Assembly: GCA_031761405.1 (NCBI GenBank)
Contig: JASEVX010000367.1
Span: 97,156-161,155 of the forward strand
DNA length: 64,000 nucleotides
From: Serripes groenlandicus
Taxonomy: Eukaryota > Mollusca > Bivalvia > Cardiida > Cardiidae
Direction: 5' to 3'
The notes below the pieces were generated by a model. It did not search any database, was not told where the DNA came from, and was given only the letters and a program-made list of their open reading frames with translations. The position numbers and the translations under genes were made by a program. Shown one piece after another: positions 33,788 through 44,714 of the stretch; within the stretch, counting starts at the first letter, position 1, and the number at the start of each line of letters is the position of its first letter.

Positions 33788-34142
33788 TTAACTCATTCAG
33801 CGCCAGAGGCAAAATTGAGCCTTTTGCAAACAATACTGATTCAGGTGAGTCAGCTCGTAACGAGCTGTCTCACCTGAAATCAGCATTGTTTGCCTTTTAG
33901 TTATCAAAATATTCCAAACTTTTATTACATGAGAAATGGAGACGCCCGAGGCAAAATTGAGGCTTTTGCAAACAATACTGATTCAGGTGAGTCAGCTCGT
34001 AACGAGCTGTCTCACCTGAAATCAGCATTGTTTGCCTTTTAGTTATCAAAATATTCCAAACTTTTATTACATGAGAAATGGAGAGGCCCGATTGTGAACA
34101 TGGAAGAGTCTTCTTTAAACAATTCGGCGCTGAAAGAGTTAA
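33788..34142. mobile_element. MITE with TTAA ends and duplicated hairpin core
   Basis: Terminal repeats TTAACTCATTCAGCGCC and GGCGCTGAAAGAGTTAA (one mismatch) enclose two nearly identical copies of a 145-bp hairpin module: TTGCAAACAATACTGATTCA, GGTGAGTCAGCTCGTAACGA, GCTGTCTCACCTGAAATCAG, CATTGTTTGCC. TTAA at each end suggests a TTAA-duplicating (piggyBac/Kolobok-like) helper. Confidence 0.8.
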
Positions 34143-34184
34143 TAACAATCAATTTGCAGACTTGTTTGTTTGCATGGTGTTTTA

Positions 34185-34280
34185 CGCCGATTTAAACACT
34201 TTATCCTGACACCAGCGAATCCGTCGTAATGCTTACCCCACAGCCCTGAGCGCAAAGAAGGGAAACCCATTACCCATTAC
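34185..34280 (-). mobile_element. SINE body fragment
   Basis: The minus strand reads CTTCTTTGCGCTCAGGGCTG and AGGATAAAG, matching the body of the SINE at 53155-53375. The tRNA-like head is missing. Confidence 0.5.
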
Positions 34281-34997
34281 CACCATTTATAAAGTATTTG
34301 GTAATCTAATTCTACCATAACCGTTTTCGCCATTTATCAATGTTGATCAAGATCAGCCAGAGCTTCCGTACAGTCTTATCAGGATCTAGACTGTTCACAT
34401 ATAACCTACACGAGCTTGTTAGAAGCTGCTAGCAGCGTTCGTAGATTCTGATAAGACGGAGCAGATGACAGGCTGTTATGAACCTACTCTGCGGATGCAT
34501 AGGCAGATCTGGATCTACACTGTGAATAACGGTCAATTTGTGCATTATCCCATGGCCCGGCCCATATAGAAATATTTGCAGCTATCAGTATAGTATCCAT
34601 ACCATCATTCTAATACAACATTTAATGATACTTTCGTCCATTTATGTTGGTTTCCATGTTCAAAATTGATCAGACGTAGTTATTTTACTAATAAGATAAA
34701 CCCCGCTTTTTAAATGTGAAGTGTCGTTGATTTAGCTTACAAAAAAAGAAAAACTCAAGTGTTTTGTCGAAAAAATAAATATCATCCTATATATCATATA
34801 CATGATCCGCGTGATACATGTATCAATTCGGCTTTTATTGACTCAATATATGACTGAATTACTTGCGAACGGACAGTGAAGGGTCCAATTCCACCAACCT
34901 TTCTTAGCGCTTAGTAATATTTAAATACGTGAAAGCATACTTATTTCATCATTTTTGTTTCGCTAATATGTTGTAAATCATGACTGGTGGACTGTAT

Positions 34998-35227
34998 TTA
35001 ACCCTTTCCCTCTTATAGACGCTTTCTGACGCCTCTGCAGCAGACGGCTTTTTGAAAACATAGTGACAAAAGAAGAAATTGCTCAAAACGAGCAATTTCT
35101 CCTTTTGCCACAATGTTTTCCACCTTTAGTCATAGGTTATCCATTCAATTATAGAGATTTTCTATTTTTTGACAAAAAAAATTCAAACTCGCCTGCTGCA
35201 AAATTGTCGTATGAGGGAAAGGGTTAA
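34998..35227 (+). mobile_element. AACCCTTTCCC MITE, complete
   Basis: TTAA-bounded copy with TTAACCCTTTCCCTCTTATA and its inverse. The hairpin apex is TTGCTCAAAACGAGCAA. This is one of the best-preserved copies in the window. Confidence 0.9.
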
Positions 35228-35369
35228 GAAAATGAATAAGTTGTGTTACCTGTCTGATCTTCAATACTTTGACATGTTTGATAGGAAATAAACAATGATG
35301 AAATATGACTTTTAAAAGTATTTAAGTATTACTTAGCGCAAAGTAAGGGTTGGACCCACATGACCCAGG

Positions 35370-35541
35370 TAACATTGTGCTTCTGTTCGAAGATTGTGAG
35401 AAAGTAGTCAGTGGCTTCGAAAGAATGTTGTGTAAGTACTGGTGTGTGAAAGCCAGGAAAACATGGGTAGGTGCACTGACCGCCGTGATATGACCAAAGC
35501 TGTTGAAAGCGGCGTTAAACTCCAAACAAACAAACAAACAA
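35370..35541 (+). mobile_element. SINE 3' body with (CAAA)n tail
   Basis: GTACTGGTGTGTGAAAGCCA, GCACTGACCGCCGTGATATG, AAAGCGGCGTTAAACTCCAA and five CAAA units match the 3' part of the SINE at 60594-60870. The tRNA-like head is truncated. Confidence 0.75.
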
Positions 35542-35618
35542 ACTGTTCGAAGATGCATTACGACCCCAAGTGCCAGATGTGACTCATATATTATCGGAAG
35601 TTAACTTTGCTTTGGTTC

Positions 35619-35682
35619 AGTACACCAGTACACCAGTACACCAGTACACCAGTACACCAGTACACCAGTACACCAGTACACT
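35619..35682 (+). repeat. 8-bp microsatellite (GTACACCA)n
   Basis: About seven consecutive units are followed by GTACACTGTATTTTATTTTA. Confidence 0.9.
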
Positions 35683-35714
35683 GTATTTTATTTTATTTTT
35701 AAGTATATATATAT

Positions 35715-35912
35715 ATGAGCCGTTCCATGAGAAAACCAAAAACACTTTTCGCCTCCTGTGGATTTTCTGTTACAGGAATCATTAATCTATACCTTTATCC
35801 CGAGACGGAATGTGTCGGCCCGGATTAGCCTACGCGGACTGCGCAGGCTGATCTGGGTCGATACATTACGCAGCGTCCATAATGTTGATTTTCTCGTGGA
35901 ACTTCTCTAGTT
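35715..35912 (+). mobile_element. GAGCCGTCCCGCGAG-family MITE
   Basis: It starts GAGCCGTTCCATGAGAAAAC and ends GATTTTCTCGTGGAACTTCT. The interior has GATTTTCTGTTACAGGAATC and GTGTCGGCCCGGATTAGCCT. It is inserted in TATATATAT. Confidence 0.8.
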
Positions 35913-36582
35913 AAATCACAAAAACCTATGCATTTGTGATAAAAAAAGAAACAAGATTTCATAGAGCGTTGTCTTCTATATAATTTGTTTAATGTATTAA
36001 TCAATATGAAAATAATGTTTAATGTTAGTTTCGACCGGTTTCACCATTGAATGGATCTCCGGAAATCAAAACACCGTTCATGTATATAGACACAGTATAT
36101 ACAGAACCTTCCAGAAAAACTTAGAATTATACTCCTCTTACTTGAGACAAAATTTCAAATATTAGCCAATGTTTTATAATAGCATTTAACTAGACTTGTG
36201 CACCTGGCATAGGCCCCACATTAGAAACTGTCATTGTGGATAGTGACGTATTAACTGGTAAGTTAACATGTTCACATTATGTTATGCTCAACTCAACTGA
36301 ACTCAATTTTATAAACAATGCAATACAATGTATCTTATTTAAAAAAAGTTTTATAGCAAGTTTAAGCAAACAAAATTCATAACAAAGACAATAATGAACA
36401 TTTCTAAATGATATTAAGCAGGATAACTCTGGAAAGTGTCATCATATTCTAGGAGAGTTATTTCCCTTGATAATGTTTTGTTCTGTTTTGATTTGATGAA
36501 ATGTATTTCAACGTTCTTCAACAGCATTTCAGACACATTCATCTCGCTGTTTTAGGGTATATCATCAACTCAACTCGACACG

Positions 36583-36800
36583 TGGAAGACAGTGGTGCAG
36601 AGGTAGAGCGTCGGCCTCTCACATCAAAGGTCCCTGGTTCGAGTCCCGTGATGAGCGGGTCCTGACTTTGGGTTTTTCCACACAATCGGCGCGAGTACTG
36701 GTTAAGTATCCAGGAAGCAGACATCGAGCGTGATTAATATAAGCTTAAAGCTTGTTTCGCAATCGATTTAAAATAAATAAGTTTAAACTAATTTAATTTA
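36583..36800 (+). mobile_element. tRNA-derived SINE, complete copy
   Basis: A-box-like TGGTGCAGAGGTAGAGCGTC, B box GGTTCGAGTCCCGTGATGAG, body GCGGGTCCTGACTTTGGGTT, ATCGGCGCGAGTACTGG, and a tail with AGCTTGTTTCGCAATCGATT and AATAAATAAGTTTAAAC. It is the dispersed relative of the tandem heads at 16881-17870 and shows how head and tail normally join. Confidence 0.8.
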
Positions 36801-36899
36801 TAGCGGTATTTGTATAATTCAGGGGCGTAGCTCTCTTTAGGCACTGTAGGCACTTGCCTACACATTTGTTCTCAAAATGCCTCAAAATGCAGCTGCGTC

Positions 36900-37135
36900 G
36901 ATAGACATCTGCGTAATATATCGACCAGATCAGCCTGCGCTGTCCGCGCAGACTGATCCGGCCGACACATTCCGTCTTAGGGGAACAGATGTATAGAGTA
37001 GTGATTCAAGAAACAGAAAATCCATAGGAGGCGAAAAGTGTCTATCCGGGTACGCCTGTGTTACGGCTTAGGCTGATCCGGGTGGATACTTTACGCAGAG
37101 TCCACAATGTTGATTTTCTCACGAGATGGCCTACA
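36900..37135 (-). mobile_element. GAGCCGTCCCGCGAG-family MITE, rearranged
   Basis: It contains CGCAGACTGATCCGGCCGAC, AAACAGAAAATCCATAGGAG and TTGATTTTCTCACGAGATGG, the order of the family, but lacks the left terminus. Confidence 0.7.
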
Positions 37136-37344
37136 CATTGATTATTGCAAAGCTACGCCCCTGTATATATATGTATAACAAACATGATCTGACATACGTA
37201 TTGATGTCAGACACATTCGTATTCTATCATTTTGATTATTTTCTGAGTTGGGTTCGAATGCAAAAGTCGTTTCTAAAATCAGTACTGCTGGTCGATTGAC
37301 CCTCGTAACTCTGAGTGTGAAGAATGGGAACTTCTTCTACCAGG

Positions 37345-37572
37345 TAACCCTTTCCCAACTATAGACGCATTTTGACGCACCTGCAGCAGACGATTTTTTG
37401 AAAACAATGTGACAAAAGGAGAATTTGCTCAAAACGAGTAATTTCTCCTTTTGCCACAATGTTTTCAAATTTGTTCAGTAATAATACCTATAATTAAAGA
37501 GAATTTCCATATTTTTGAGTAGACATTTTCAAAGTTGTCTGCTGCAGATTTTTTGTATGTGGGAAAGGGTTA
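37345..37572 (+). mobile_element. AACCCTTTCCC MITE, complete
   Basis: TAACCCTTTCCCAACTATAG at the start and GTGGGAAAGGGTTA at the end, with the hairpin TTGCTCAAAACGAGTAA. The left flank is GTAA rather than TTAA. Confidence 0.9.
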
Positions 37573-37779
37573 GAGGTACGGAAGAGGACGCTGAATTTCG
37601 TATTTAGACCCGATCGATACATGTATAAAAATTCATAAATAAGATGTAAATTATTGTTACCCATTTAAAATATCGAAGAATCATATTGAGACACATCTTC
37701 GCTAGCCAAGGCTACTTCGTACATTACCATTCCCATAAGTACCATTGAATGAGTGGCATTTATCTATCTATTTACAATA

Positions 37780-37900
37780 TATATATATATATATATATAT
37801 CAATCAATCCACCCATCCATCCATCCATCCGCAAATCAATCAAGCAATCAAACAATCAATCAATCAAGCAATTTATCAATCAATCAATCAGCTAATTAAC
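37780..37900 (+). repeat. (AT)n and (CAAT)n/(CATC)n simple repeats
   Basis: An AT run at 37780-37800 is followed by interrupted CAAT and CATC units. Similar blocks lie at 38518-38680 and 39990-40070. They resemble SINE tail expansions. Confidence 0.85.
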
Positions 37901-38517
37901 GTTTTCTAAAATACAAAAAATCTGCAACCTACACTGACTTTTAAAACAACAACGAACATAACAGACGATGTGTGTTTAGGAGTCCAATACGTTTTCCAGT
38001 TGTTTTCAATTCGGAGAGTTATTTAAAGATACTACTGCAGGGGAGAATGTATATGTACATAGTAACAAGTGGCTAATATGATACATGAATAAAATCACAA
38101 CATTTACATAGATTAATTGCATTTCAGCGTTCTTCATCAGCAATCTCGGTGTTTCGGTTTGTTACCGTGTATATCATCAACTCAACTCGACTCAACCAAA
38201 AAAGTTGCATTAGGCCAGTCGGCACTAGTGTATGACATTGGACATATAACAAACACACAAAGTGATTGAACAAGCAAAATACATGACTACAACATATCAT
38301 CACAAGTATTAACAACAATACATATATACATTACTTATATTTCGCCGCCAGGAACTTTGTAAATATGTATGTATGTTTATATCTCTGTTGTGTTACTGTC
38401 AGTCAGCAGTGTATATAACATGTATCCTCATAGGCTAGAAGCCTAAAGGAATTTGAATGAATAAACTTATCAAACTTATCATACTAGTTTGCTATAGTTT
38501 GGATTCAAATAGCAGGC

Positions 38518-38680
38518 ATCTATCAATCAATCAATCAACCAATTAATTAATCCATCCATTAATTAAGCAATCAACCAATCAATATATCAATCAATCAATC
38601 AATATATAAATCAATCAATTAACCCTACCATCAAACAATCAAGTAATAAATCAATCAATCAATCAGCCAATTAACGTTTT
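38518..38680 (+). repeat. (CAAT)n simple repeat
   Basis: Interrupted CAATCAATCAAT units. The flanks on both sides (TCAGCCAATTAACGTTTTCG, AACTAGACTTG) also occur near 36190 and 37880, so a longer segment is duplicated across 36.1-38.9 kb. Confidence 0.8.
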
Positions 38681-39417
38681 CGAAAAAAAAAAAAAGAACC
38701 TTATAGTAGACAACACTTTAAATATTAGCTAATTTTGTATAATAGCGTTAACTAGACTTGTTCACCTGACAAAGGCCTCACGTTAGAGACTGTCCGTGTG
38801 GATAGTGACGTATTTACTGGTAAGTTAACTTGTTAACATTATATCATGCTCAACTAAACTCAACACAAAGACAATTATGAACAATTCTACATGATATTCA
38901 TATGGATAACTCTGGACGGTGTTATTCATATTTCCCATATTTATTTCCCTTGATAATATATTTGTCTTGATTTGATTAATTGCATTTCAGCGTTCTTCAA
39001 CAGCATTTCAGACAAACGTGTATAAGAGTTTGTATATAAGAAGTAAATTATTGTTACCAATTTGAAATATCGAAGAAACATATTGAGACACTTCTCACTT
39101 AAAGCATGAGACAGTACATGCGAAAAGGTACACGTTGGTATTTGTGTACGTTGTAGGTACACATCATCCTGTTCATCTGCACCGTCCTATCAGAATCTAC
39201 ACATGTTGACAGAAGTTTTGAACAACCTTGTGAAAGTAGTATGTGAAACGTGCATATCTTGATCGGAATGTGTAGACGCACACGCTAGATCTAGATTTAC
39301 ACTGCTCACAAAAGGCAACGTGTGCCTTTACCCTTGGACGTGATCAAATGTACTAACATTGATAAATGTACCTGTTTGTATGTCATATGATATCGCAAAG
39401 CTGCATAGTGTTGATAC

Positions 39418-39641
39418 TTAACCCTTTCCTTCATACGACAATTCTGCAGCAGACGACTTTGAACATACTTCCTAAACAAATCTCTATAATGGAATGGATA
39501 ACCTATGACTAAAAGTGGAAAACATTGTGTCAAAAGGAGAAATTGCTCGTTTTGAGCAATTTCTTCTTTTGTCACCATGTTTTCAAAAAGCCGTCTGCTG
39601 CAGAGGCGTCAGCAAGCGTCTATATGATGGAAAAGGGTTAA
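39418..39641 (-). mobile_element. AACCCTTTCCC MITE, complete, inverted
   Basis: TTAA-bounded; the strand asymmetry is opposite to the copy at 34998 (AATTCTGCAGCAGACGACTT first, GCCGTCTGCTGCAGAGGCGT last). The apex is TTGCTCGTTTTGAGCAA. Confidence 0.9.
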
Positions 39642-40282
39642 CACGCAAAATAAAAAGGAACAACAAATGTGTACGTACTAATAGTTTAAATCTTAAAGAC
39701 TCTTAAATTTATGCCTCCTTTAAATTTGATAACGATTATAAACTGCTTCTAATATTATGTCATATTCGAAATTGCGAGATGCGTTATTCGTCAAATATCA
39801 TAACCCAGTTGTGACCATATGCGTACAACAATATACTATTAACATATATATACTTATTTAAATGTAAATCTTAATCGAGCAATGACTTTTGTTATTAGAT
39901 GAATGAATATTTTAGTTCAAGTTTGGCTGAAAAATTTAATAGTAACCATTTGACTATTGAATGAGTGGCATTTATCTATCTATTTATAAAATATATATCA
40001 ATCAATCAGTATCTATCTATCCACCCATCAATGAAGCAATCAATCAATCAATCAATCAGCCAATTAACGTTTTCTAAACTTTGCGAGATGCGTTATTCGT
40101 CAAATATCATAAACCAATTGTTACCATATGCGTACAACATTTGGGTCACCCAATCGGCAAATCGATCTCCACTGGCTTGCCGCCTCCGTGCGATCTGCTC
40201 AGGATATTCAATACAATACAATCATTCTTTGTTTGTAAGTTTAGGCCACCGGCCCAAAATACAGCAAATATACAGGTTTACA

Positions 40283-40312
<30 letters not shown>
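40283..40312 (+). repeat. Poly-G run, 30 nt
   Basis: An uninterrupted G run. The glycine-rich open frames across it are artefacts. Confidence 0.9.
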
Positions 40313-40313
<1 letters not shown>

Positions 40314-40499
40314 TTTATATGTACATAGTAACAAGTGGCAAATATGATACATGAATAATATCACAACATTTACATATATATACTGACATAACAGAAAATA
40401 ATGAACACAAACATTTAGATAATGTACATCGGAAAATAAACGTTACAGTTTAGATTGCTCTGTTCTGTTGTTAATAATCAGATAACACAACAGATTCAA

Positions 40500-40665
40500 C
40501 GCAATAGGGTTGTCTCGAGTGCGGGATGTCGCGGGTTCAATCCCCGGCCAGGTGTTAGGATAAATCGACCAGTAAAACTGGGTACATAATCAGGAAACCT
40601 CGTGATATAACTGAACGATTATTGAAAGTGGCGTAAAGACCACACAATCAGTCAATGTGTTTTCC
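40500..40665 (+). mobile_element. tRNA-derived SINE fragment
   Basis: B-box-like GGGTTCAATCCCCGGCCAGG is followed by the body phrase AGGATAAATCGACCAGTAAA and GAAAGTGGCGTAAAGACCAC with a CAAT-type tail. The head is truncated. Confidence 0.7.
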
Positions 40666-40669
40666 TTAT

Positions 40670-41780
40670 TATCACACTTTTTTGTAATATTAACTATTAA
40701 TGCTAATAATGATAGCATATTTTCATATCAAAATAGCCGGTAATGAAAATAATGATCGTAGTCCTGGGAACTTTGTATTCAAGCAAACAGAAAGAGAACT
40801 AGATGACATCAAAGTAAATTTCAAATCAAAGTACTGAACGTGCTGACGACAATGGACTCAATATGTATTACGGATGTCACGTGGACATGTTTAAGAACAC
40901 TTTGATATGTCGTTATATTGAAAAATGTTAGAGTTGAATATAATTCATATTTTAAAAGTATGTTAATCATTTTTTTTTTTTTTGCAAATCAACATTGCTT
41001 GAAAACATCTGTAAGAAGCGTCACCATGGGAACATTCAGTATATAAAATACTTAGATCTTTTGAAAACCTGACCAATATGCTCTGAGAAGAACCCCTGGA
41101 GGCCATGTTTTATCAATCAATATGACTTTAAGGAATCTGCTAGATGATAAATCTAGGAACATTTATACGAAATGATTTAAAAATCCATACAATATGTTCT
41201 GAGAAGAATAATATTTTTAATTTGCAGGCGTAATTGGTAAAACAGCCTCAACCCCAAGATGTCATGTTTATTAACAAACAATAAAACAAGAAGTAATGCA
41301 TAAAGAAACAAGTCTAAAACATATTTGAAATCAGGTCAAAATGTTTGGAGCAGAATATTGATAAAGTTTTCACAAAAGCTATACAAAGCAAAATAGTCCC
41401 TTCCCCTGGCGGCCATGTTTATTTGGTTTATCAATCAATATGGCTTGATGGAATCCAGTAGTGGGTAACCTAATATTTCTTCATACTTCTTTGAAATCGG
41501 CCAAATAGTTCGGAGGATAATTTTGAAATATTTTATTTATTTATTGGTTGCCATGGTAGCCAGAATAATGAATGGATCCAAAATACTTTAAGGAATTTCG
41601 GAGAGGATATTTAAATAACACTATCTATAAAATGACGTCAAAATAAGTGATACCTCCCTTTGACATATTTGTTTTATTTCTATATTTCCAAAACGTTTCA
41701 TTTATAAAGTTTTTATAATGTTTAGCCTATGTTTTCATAGGCGCCTTTTGCAGATTTATTTGATGTGGAAGAAGGAAAGT
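40670..41780. other. Intergenic with decayed Helentron-type tandem repeat
   Basis: Between 41030 and 41600 phrases such as GGCCATGTTTTATCAATCAA, TATGACTTTAAGGAATCTGC and CAAATAGTTCGGAGGATAAT recur loosely. They resemble the array of Helentron-like element 4 (58.8-60.1 kb). No gene is visible. Confidence 0.45.
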
Positions 41781-41784
41781 AAAA

Positions 41785-41992
41785 GAGCCGTCCCGCGCAG
41801 ACTGATCTGGGCCGACACATTCCGTCTCAGGGGGATAGAGGTATAGAGTAATGATTCCTGAAACAGAAAATCCACAGGAGGCGAAAAGTATATCCGGATA
41901 AGCCTGCGCGGCATGCTTATGCTGATCCTGGTCGATTCTTTACGCAGAGTCCACTATGTTTGTTTTCTCGAGGGACGGCTCAAATGTATGGA
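41785..41992 (-). mobile_element. GAGCCGTCCCGCGAG-family MITE
   Basis: From GAGCCGTCCCGCGCAGACTG to GTTTTCTCGAGGGACGGCTC. Part of the left interior is deleted compared with 52424-52681. Confidence 0.85.
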
Positions 41993-42295
41993 CAATTATG
42001 GCACACATTTATAAAACGTTTAAGACCTTTGTAAGTAAAGAGATTTAATTACTGTGGTTTAATTTTTTCCGTGGAAGGGTTAGTACAAATACCATAAACA
42101 GTAAGCTTAACTTTTCAAGGATGAACATATAAAACAGAGTTGTCCAGTTTTGCATTTGGATGAGTCGCTGTTCAATACTAGGAATATCAACATAAACTTG
42201 TTGAGCAGTAAACATTACAAGGCCTGGTCTGTCGGCTGGCCTGGATTTAAACTGATGGTACAGTCTTGGCAAACTATGTTTCAGCACTCAAAGGG

Positions 42296-42521
42296 TAAAC
42301 GCTAACTATGTAGACGCATTTAGACACGTCTGCATCAGCCAGGTTTAGAAAACATTGTGACAAAAGGAAGAAAATGCTTCTTATGATCAATTTCTCCGTT
42401 TGCCACAATGTTTTCCACTCTTTCAATTATTAAACTTTCCCGTGAAGGGATTGTCCATAGTTTTACTTTAATGTTTTCAAAGTCGTCTGCTGCTGATTTG
42501 TTGTATGTGGGAAAGCGTTAA
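42296..42521 (+). mobile_element. AACCCTTTCCC MITE, moderately decayed
   Basis: It retains CTATGTAGACGCATTTAGAC, GAAAACATTGTGACAAAAGG, TTTGCCACAATGTTTTCCAC and GTTGTATGTGGGAAAGCGTTA. Confidence 0.75.
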
Positions 42522-43011
42522 AGGTTATAGTGACTGCTATTACCATAATTGAGTGGTAATCCAAGAATCCAACATCAGCGTATGTATTGCTCGTGTAAAT
42601 AAATATATGTTTGAGCAACAATAATAAAAGATCAACATGTATACTTAGTACAAATGCTTCTTGTTTTCTTATTACCCATCAATAGTAAACCAAACTAGCA
42701 AATTAATTTTCCAGTTTACAAGCCCGTTTTTTAATTCATTAGATAAAGAAAATCATATTATTGTTATACCAATTAAGATAACTCAAGAGTTTAACCGTGA
42801 CATATGATTATGCAGATACCATGGCAACTAATTTTCATTTACTTTTTTAATTTCTTAAATTCAATTCAAATTTAGATGTACCGTACATGCCCTAAATTTC
42901 GAATTGATCGTGTGAGATTTGTTTTCAGATTTTACTGTTATTCGAAGAGCCTTGATTTACCTCAGAACAAGTGTTTCAAGTGCTACAAAATTACAGTTTC
43001 TGGAACCAAAT

Positions 43012-43257
43012 CGAGGGCTTGGCGTGAAACGGTTGTAACTAAAAACTTATTTTGAAAACCCTGGTTAAAGGACAATTTTTACCCCTTTGTAAATAATGCA
43101 AATTTAGGTGCCATTGCTCAGAACGAGCAATGGCACCTAAATTTTCATTGTTTACCAAGAAAATTGATTTAACGCTTATACAGACTTTATGGCGAGGTGA
43201 TTAACCTTGTTAAAAAAATACTTATTTTATTTACAACCGTTTCACGCCAAGCCCTCG
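43012..43257. mobile_element. 246-bp MITE with perfect 27-bp terminal inverted repeats
   Basis: Both ends read CGAGGGCTTGGCGTGAAACG and then GTTGTAA. The 4-bp AAAT lies on each side (43008-43011 and 43258-43261). The centre is a hairpin (TAGGTGCCATTGCTCAGAAC / GAGCAATGGCACCTA). A decayed short relative lies at 50537-50602. Terminal identity implies recent movement. Confidence 0.9.
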
Positions 43258-43468
43258 AAATATTGTAAGGATAATAAGTAGATCGAATATACATTGGTAT
43301 GATAAGGTACACATTTGTTACATGACTACACTAGTCCAGTGGATTCGGATTCGACTGTTCACGGTGCGAACTATTCCCATCTTTACTACTCGTGTTCCCT
43401 TTAAAGTTTTAAAACAAACATCTAACATTTACATGTGGAAAGGCTCGTAAACACTACACCTTACATAT

Positions 43469-43664
43469 GTAACCCTATAGCATTCTCTTGTTGAAAACGT
43501 CAGGCAAAAGGAGGAATTGCTCAAAACAAGTAAATTTTCCTTTTGCGACAATGTTTTCAACTTTTATCAGTAATTATGCCTACAATTATAGAGATGTTTC
43601 ATATATTTGAGTATCATTTTCGAAGTAATCTGCTACAAATGTGTTGTATGTGGTAAAGGAATAA
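43469..43664 (+). mobile_element. AACCCTTTCCC MITE, decayed
   Basis: It retains TGTAACCCTATAG, GGAATTGCTCAAAACAAGTA, TTTGCGACAATGTTTTCAAC and GTTGTATGTGGTAAAGGAATAA. Confidence 0.7.
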
Positions 43665-44040
43665 GTTTATTGTAACTTACATTGTTTGTATTGTTTCACC
43701 AATTTGTTTACGTCGATGTCAATAGTATTGCAGTTGCGTCACGGCTTGTCCTGTATAAATGACTACTACTGCTGTACAGATGATCCTAAAACCAGCGCCA
43801 ATTCGTAATACGCCACGGAGGGACTATCCTTATTGTATCGGATCAGACTCGTGTCTCGAACCCGAACGCTCTAACCACTACAACAACGAAACGGGGGTGA
43901 AAGCAATTAATGACATGGCGTGATCAGATGGTCCAAACATATACATCTAACACATGGAAACAAAGGGTGTAATTGCAGATGGGTGCTAAACTTCAAAACA
44001 ACCATAATTATTATATACGAGGACAGCCTCTGTTTTTCAC

Positions 44041-44484
44041 AAACCGACGCATATTGAAGCATCTGCAGCCGACGACTTTTGAAAACATTGCTTACATGTA
44101 AAGTGAGCAATATTCCCCTTTTGCAACAGTGTTTATAAATAGCGATGTTTCATATCTGAGCCGTCCCGCGAGAAAACCAACAGTGTGGTCTCTGCGTAAA
44201 GCATCGACCTGGATCAGTATAAACATGCCGCGCAGGCTAATCCGGAAATTCACGCTTTTCGCCTCCTTTTGATTTTCTGTTTCAAGAATCATTAATCTAT
44301 ACCTCTTTCCCCCTGAGAGGGAATGTGTCGGCCCGGATCAGTCTGCTCGGATTGCGCAGGCTGATCTGGGTCGATACATAACGCAGAGGCCATAATGTTC
44401 GTTTTCTCGCGGAACGGCTCATTTTTGCATTGGTGCCTTGACAAATTGTCCGCTGCAGATTTGTGATACGTGGGAATTTGTTAA
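44041..44484 (+). mobile_element. AACCCTTTCCC MITE split by a second MITE
   Basis: The left part has GACGCATATTGAAGCATCTG, CAGCCGACGACTTTTGAAAA and AATATTCCCCTTTTGCAACA. The right part, from 44421, has TTGTCCGCTGCAGATTTGTG and GTGGGAATTTGTTAA. A GAGCCG-family MITE sits between them. Confidence 0.7.
44157..44420 (+). mobile_element. GAGCCGTCCCGCGAG-family MITE, complete, nested
   Basis: Ends TGAGCCGTCCCGCGAGAAAA and TTTTCTCGCGGAACGGCTCA. The interior has CAGGCTAATCCGG, TCGCCTCCTTTTGATTTTCT and GTGTCGGCCCGGATCAGTCT. It is inserted in an older AACCCTTTCCC MITE. Confidence 0.9.
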
Positions 44485-44626
44485 TTGAGCGAATGTGAGT
44501 TAATTACGGGTATTTAACGCAATATTCTGAAAAAACATTACTCCAATCAAAGACAATTACTTACAATCAGGCTTTATCATTCAATCCAAATATTTTCATA
44601 AATTGTTTACATGTACATGTACATTT

Positions 44627-44646
44627 ATATATATACTTATATATAC
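44627..44646 (+). promoter_or_regulatory. Candidate TATA region of the serine protease gene
   Basis: TATATATATACTTATATATA lies about 70-90 bp before the inferred start codon at 44715, a usual spacing for a TATA box with a short 5' leader. It is AT-rich sequence, so the call is tentative. Confidence 0.35.
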
Positions 44647-44714
44647 AATTAACCAGGATTCAACGATATTTGTTAGTTGGAATTGTACTGGGAAAGCAAA
44701 CATTGACCGACAAA

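Noticed and set aside
39965..40354. 129-codon and 88-codon glycine-rich frames
   Set aside because: They span (CAAT)n repeats and the 30-nt poly-G run, so they are low-complexity artefacts.
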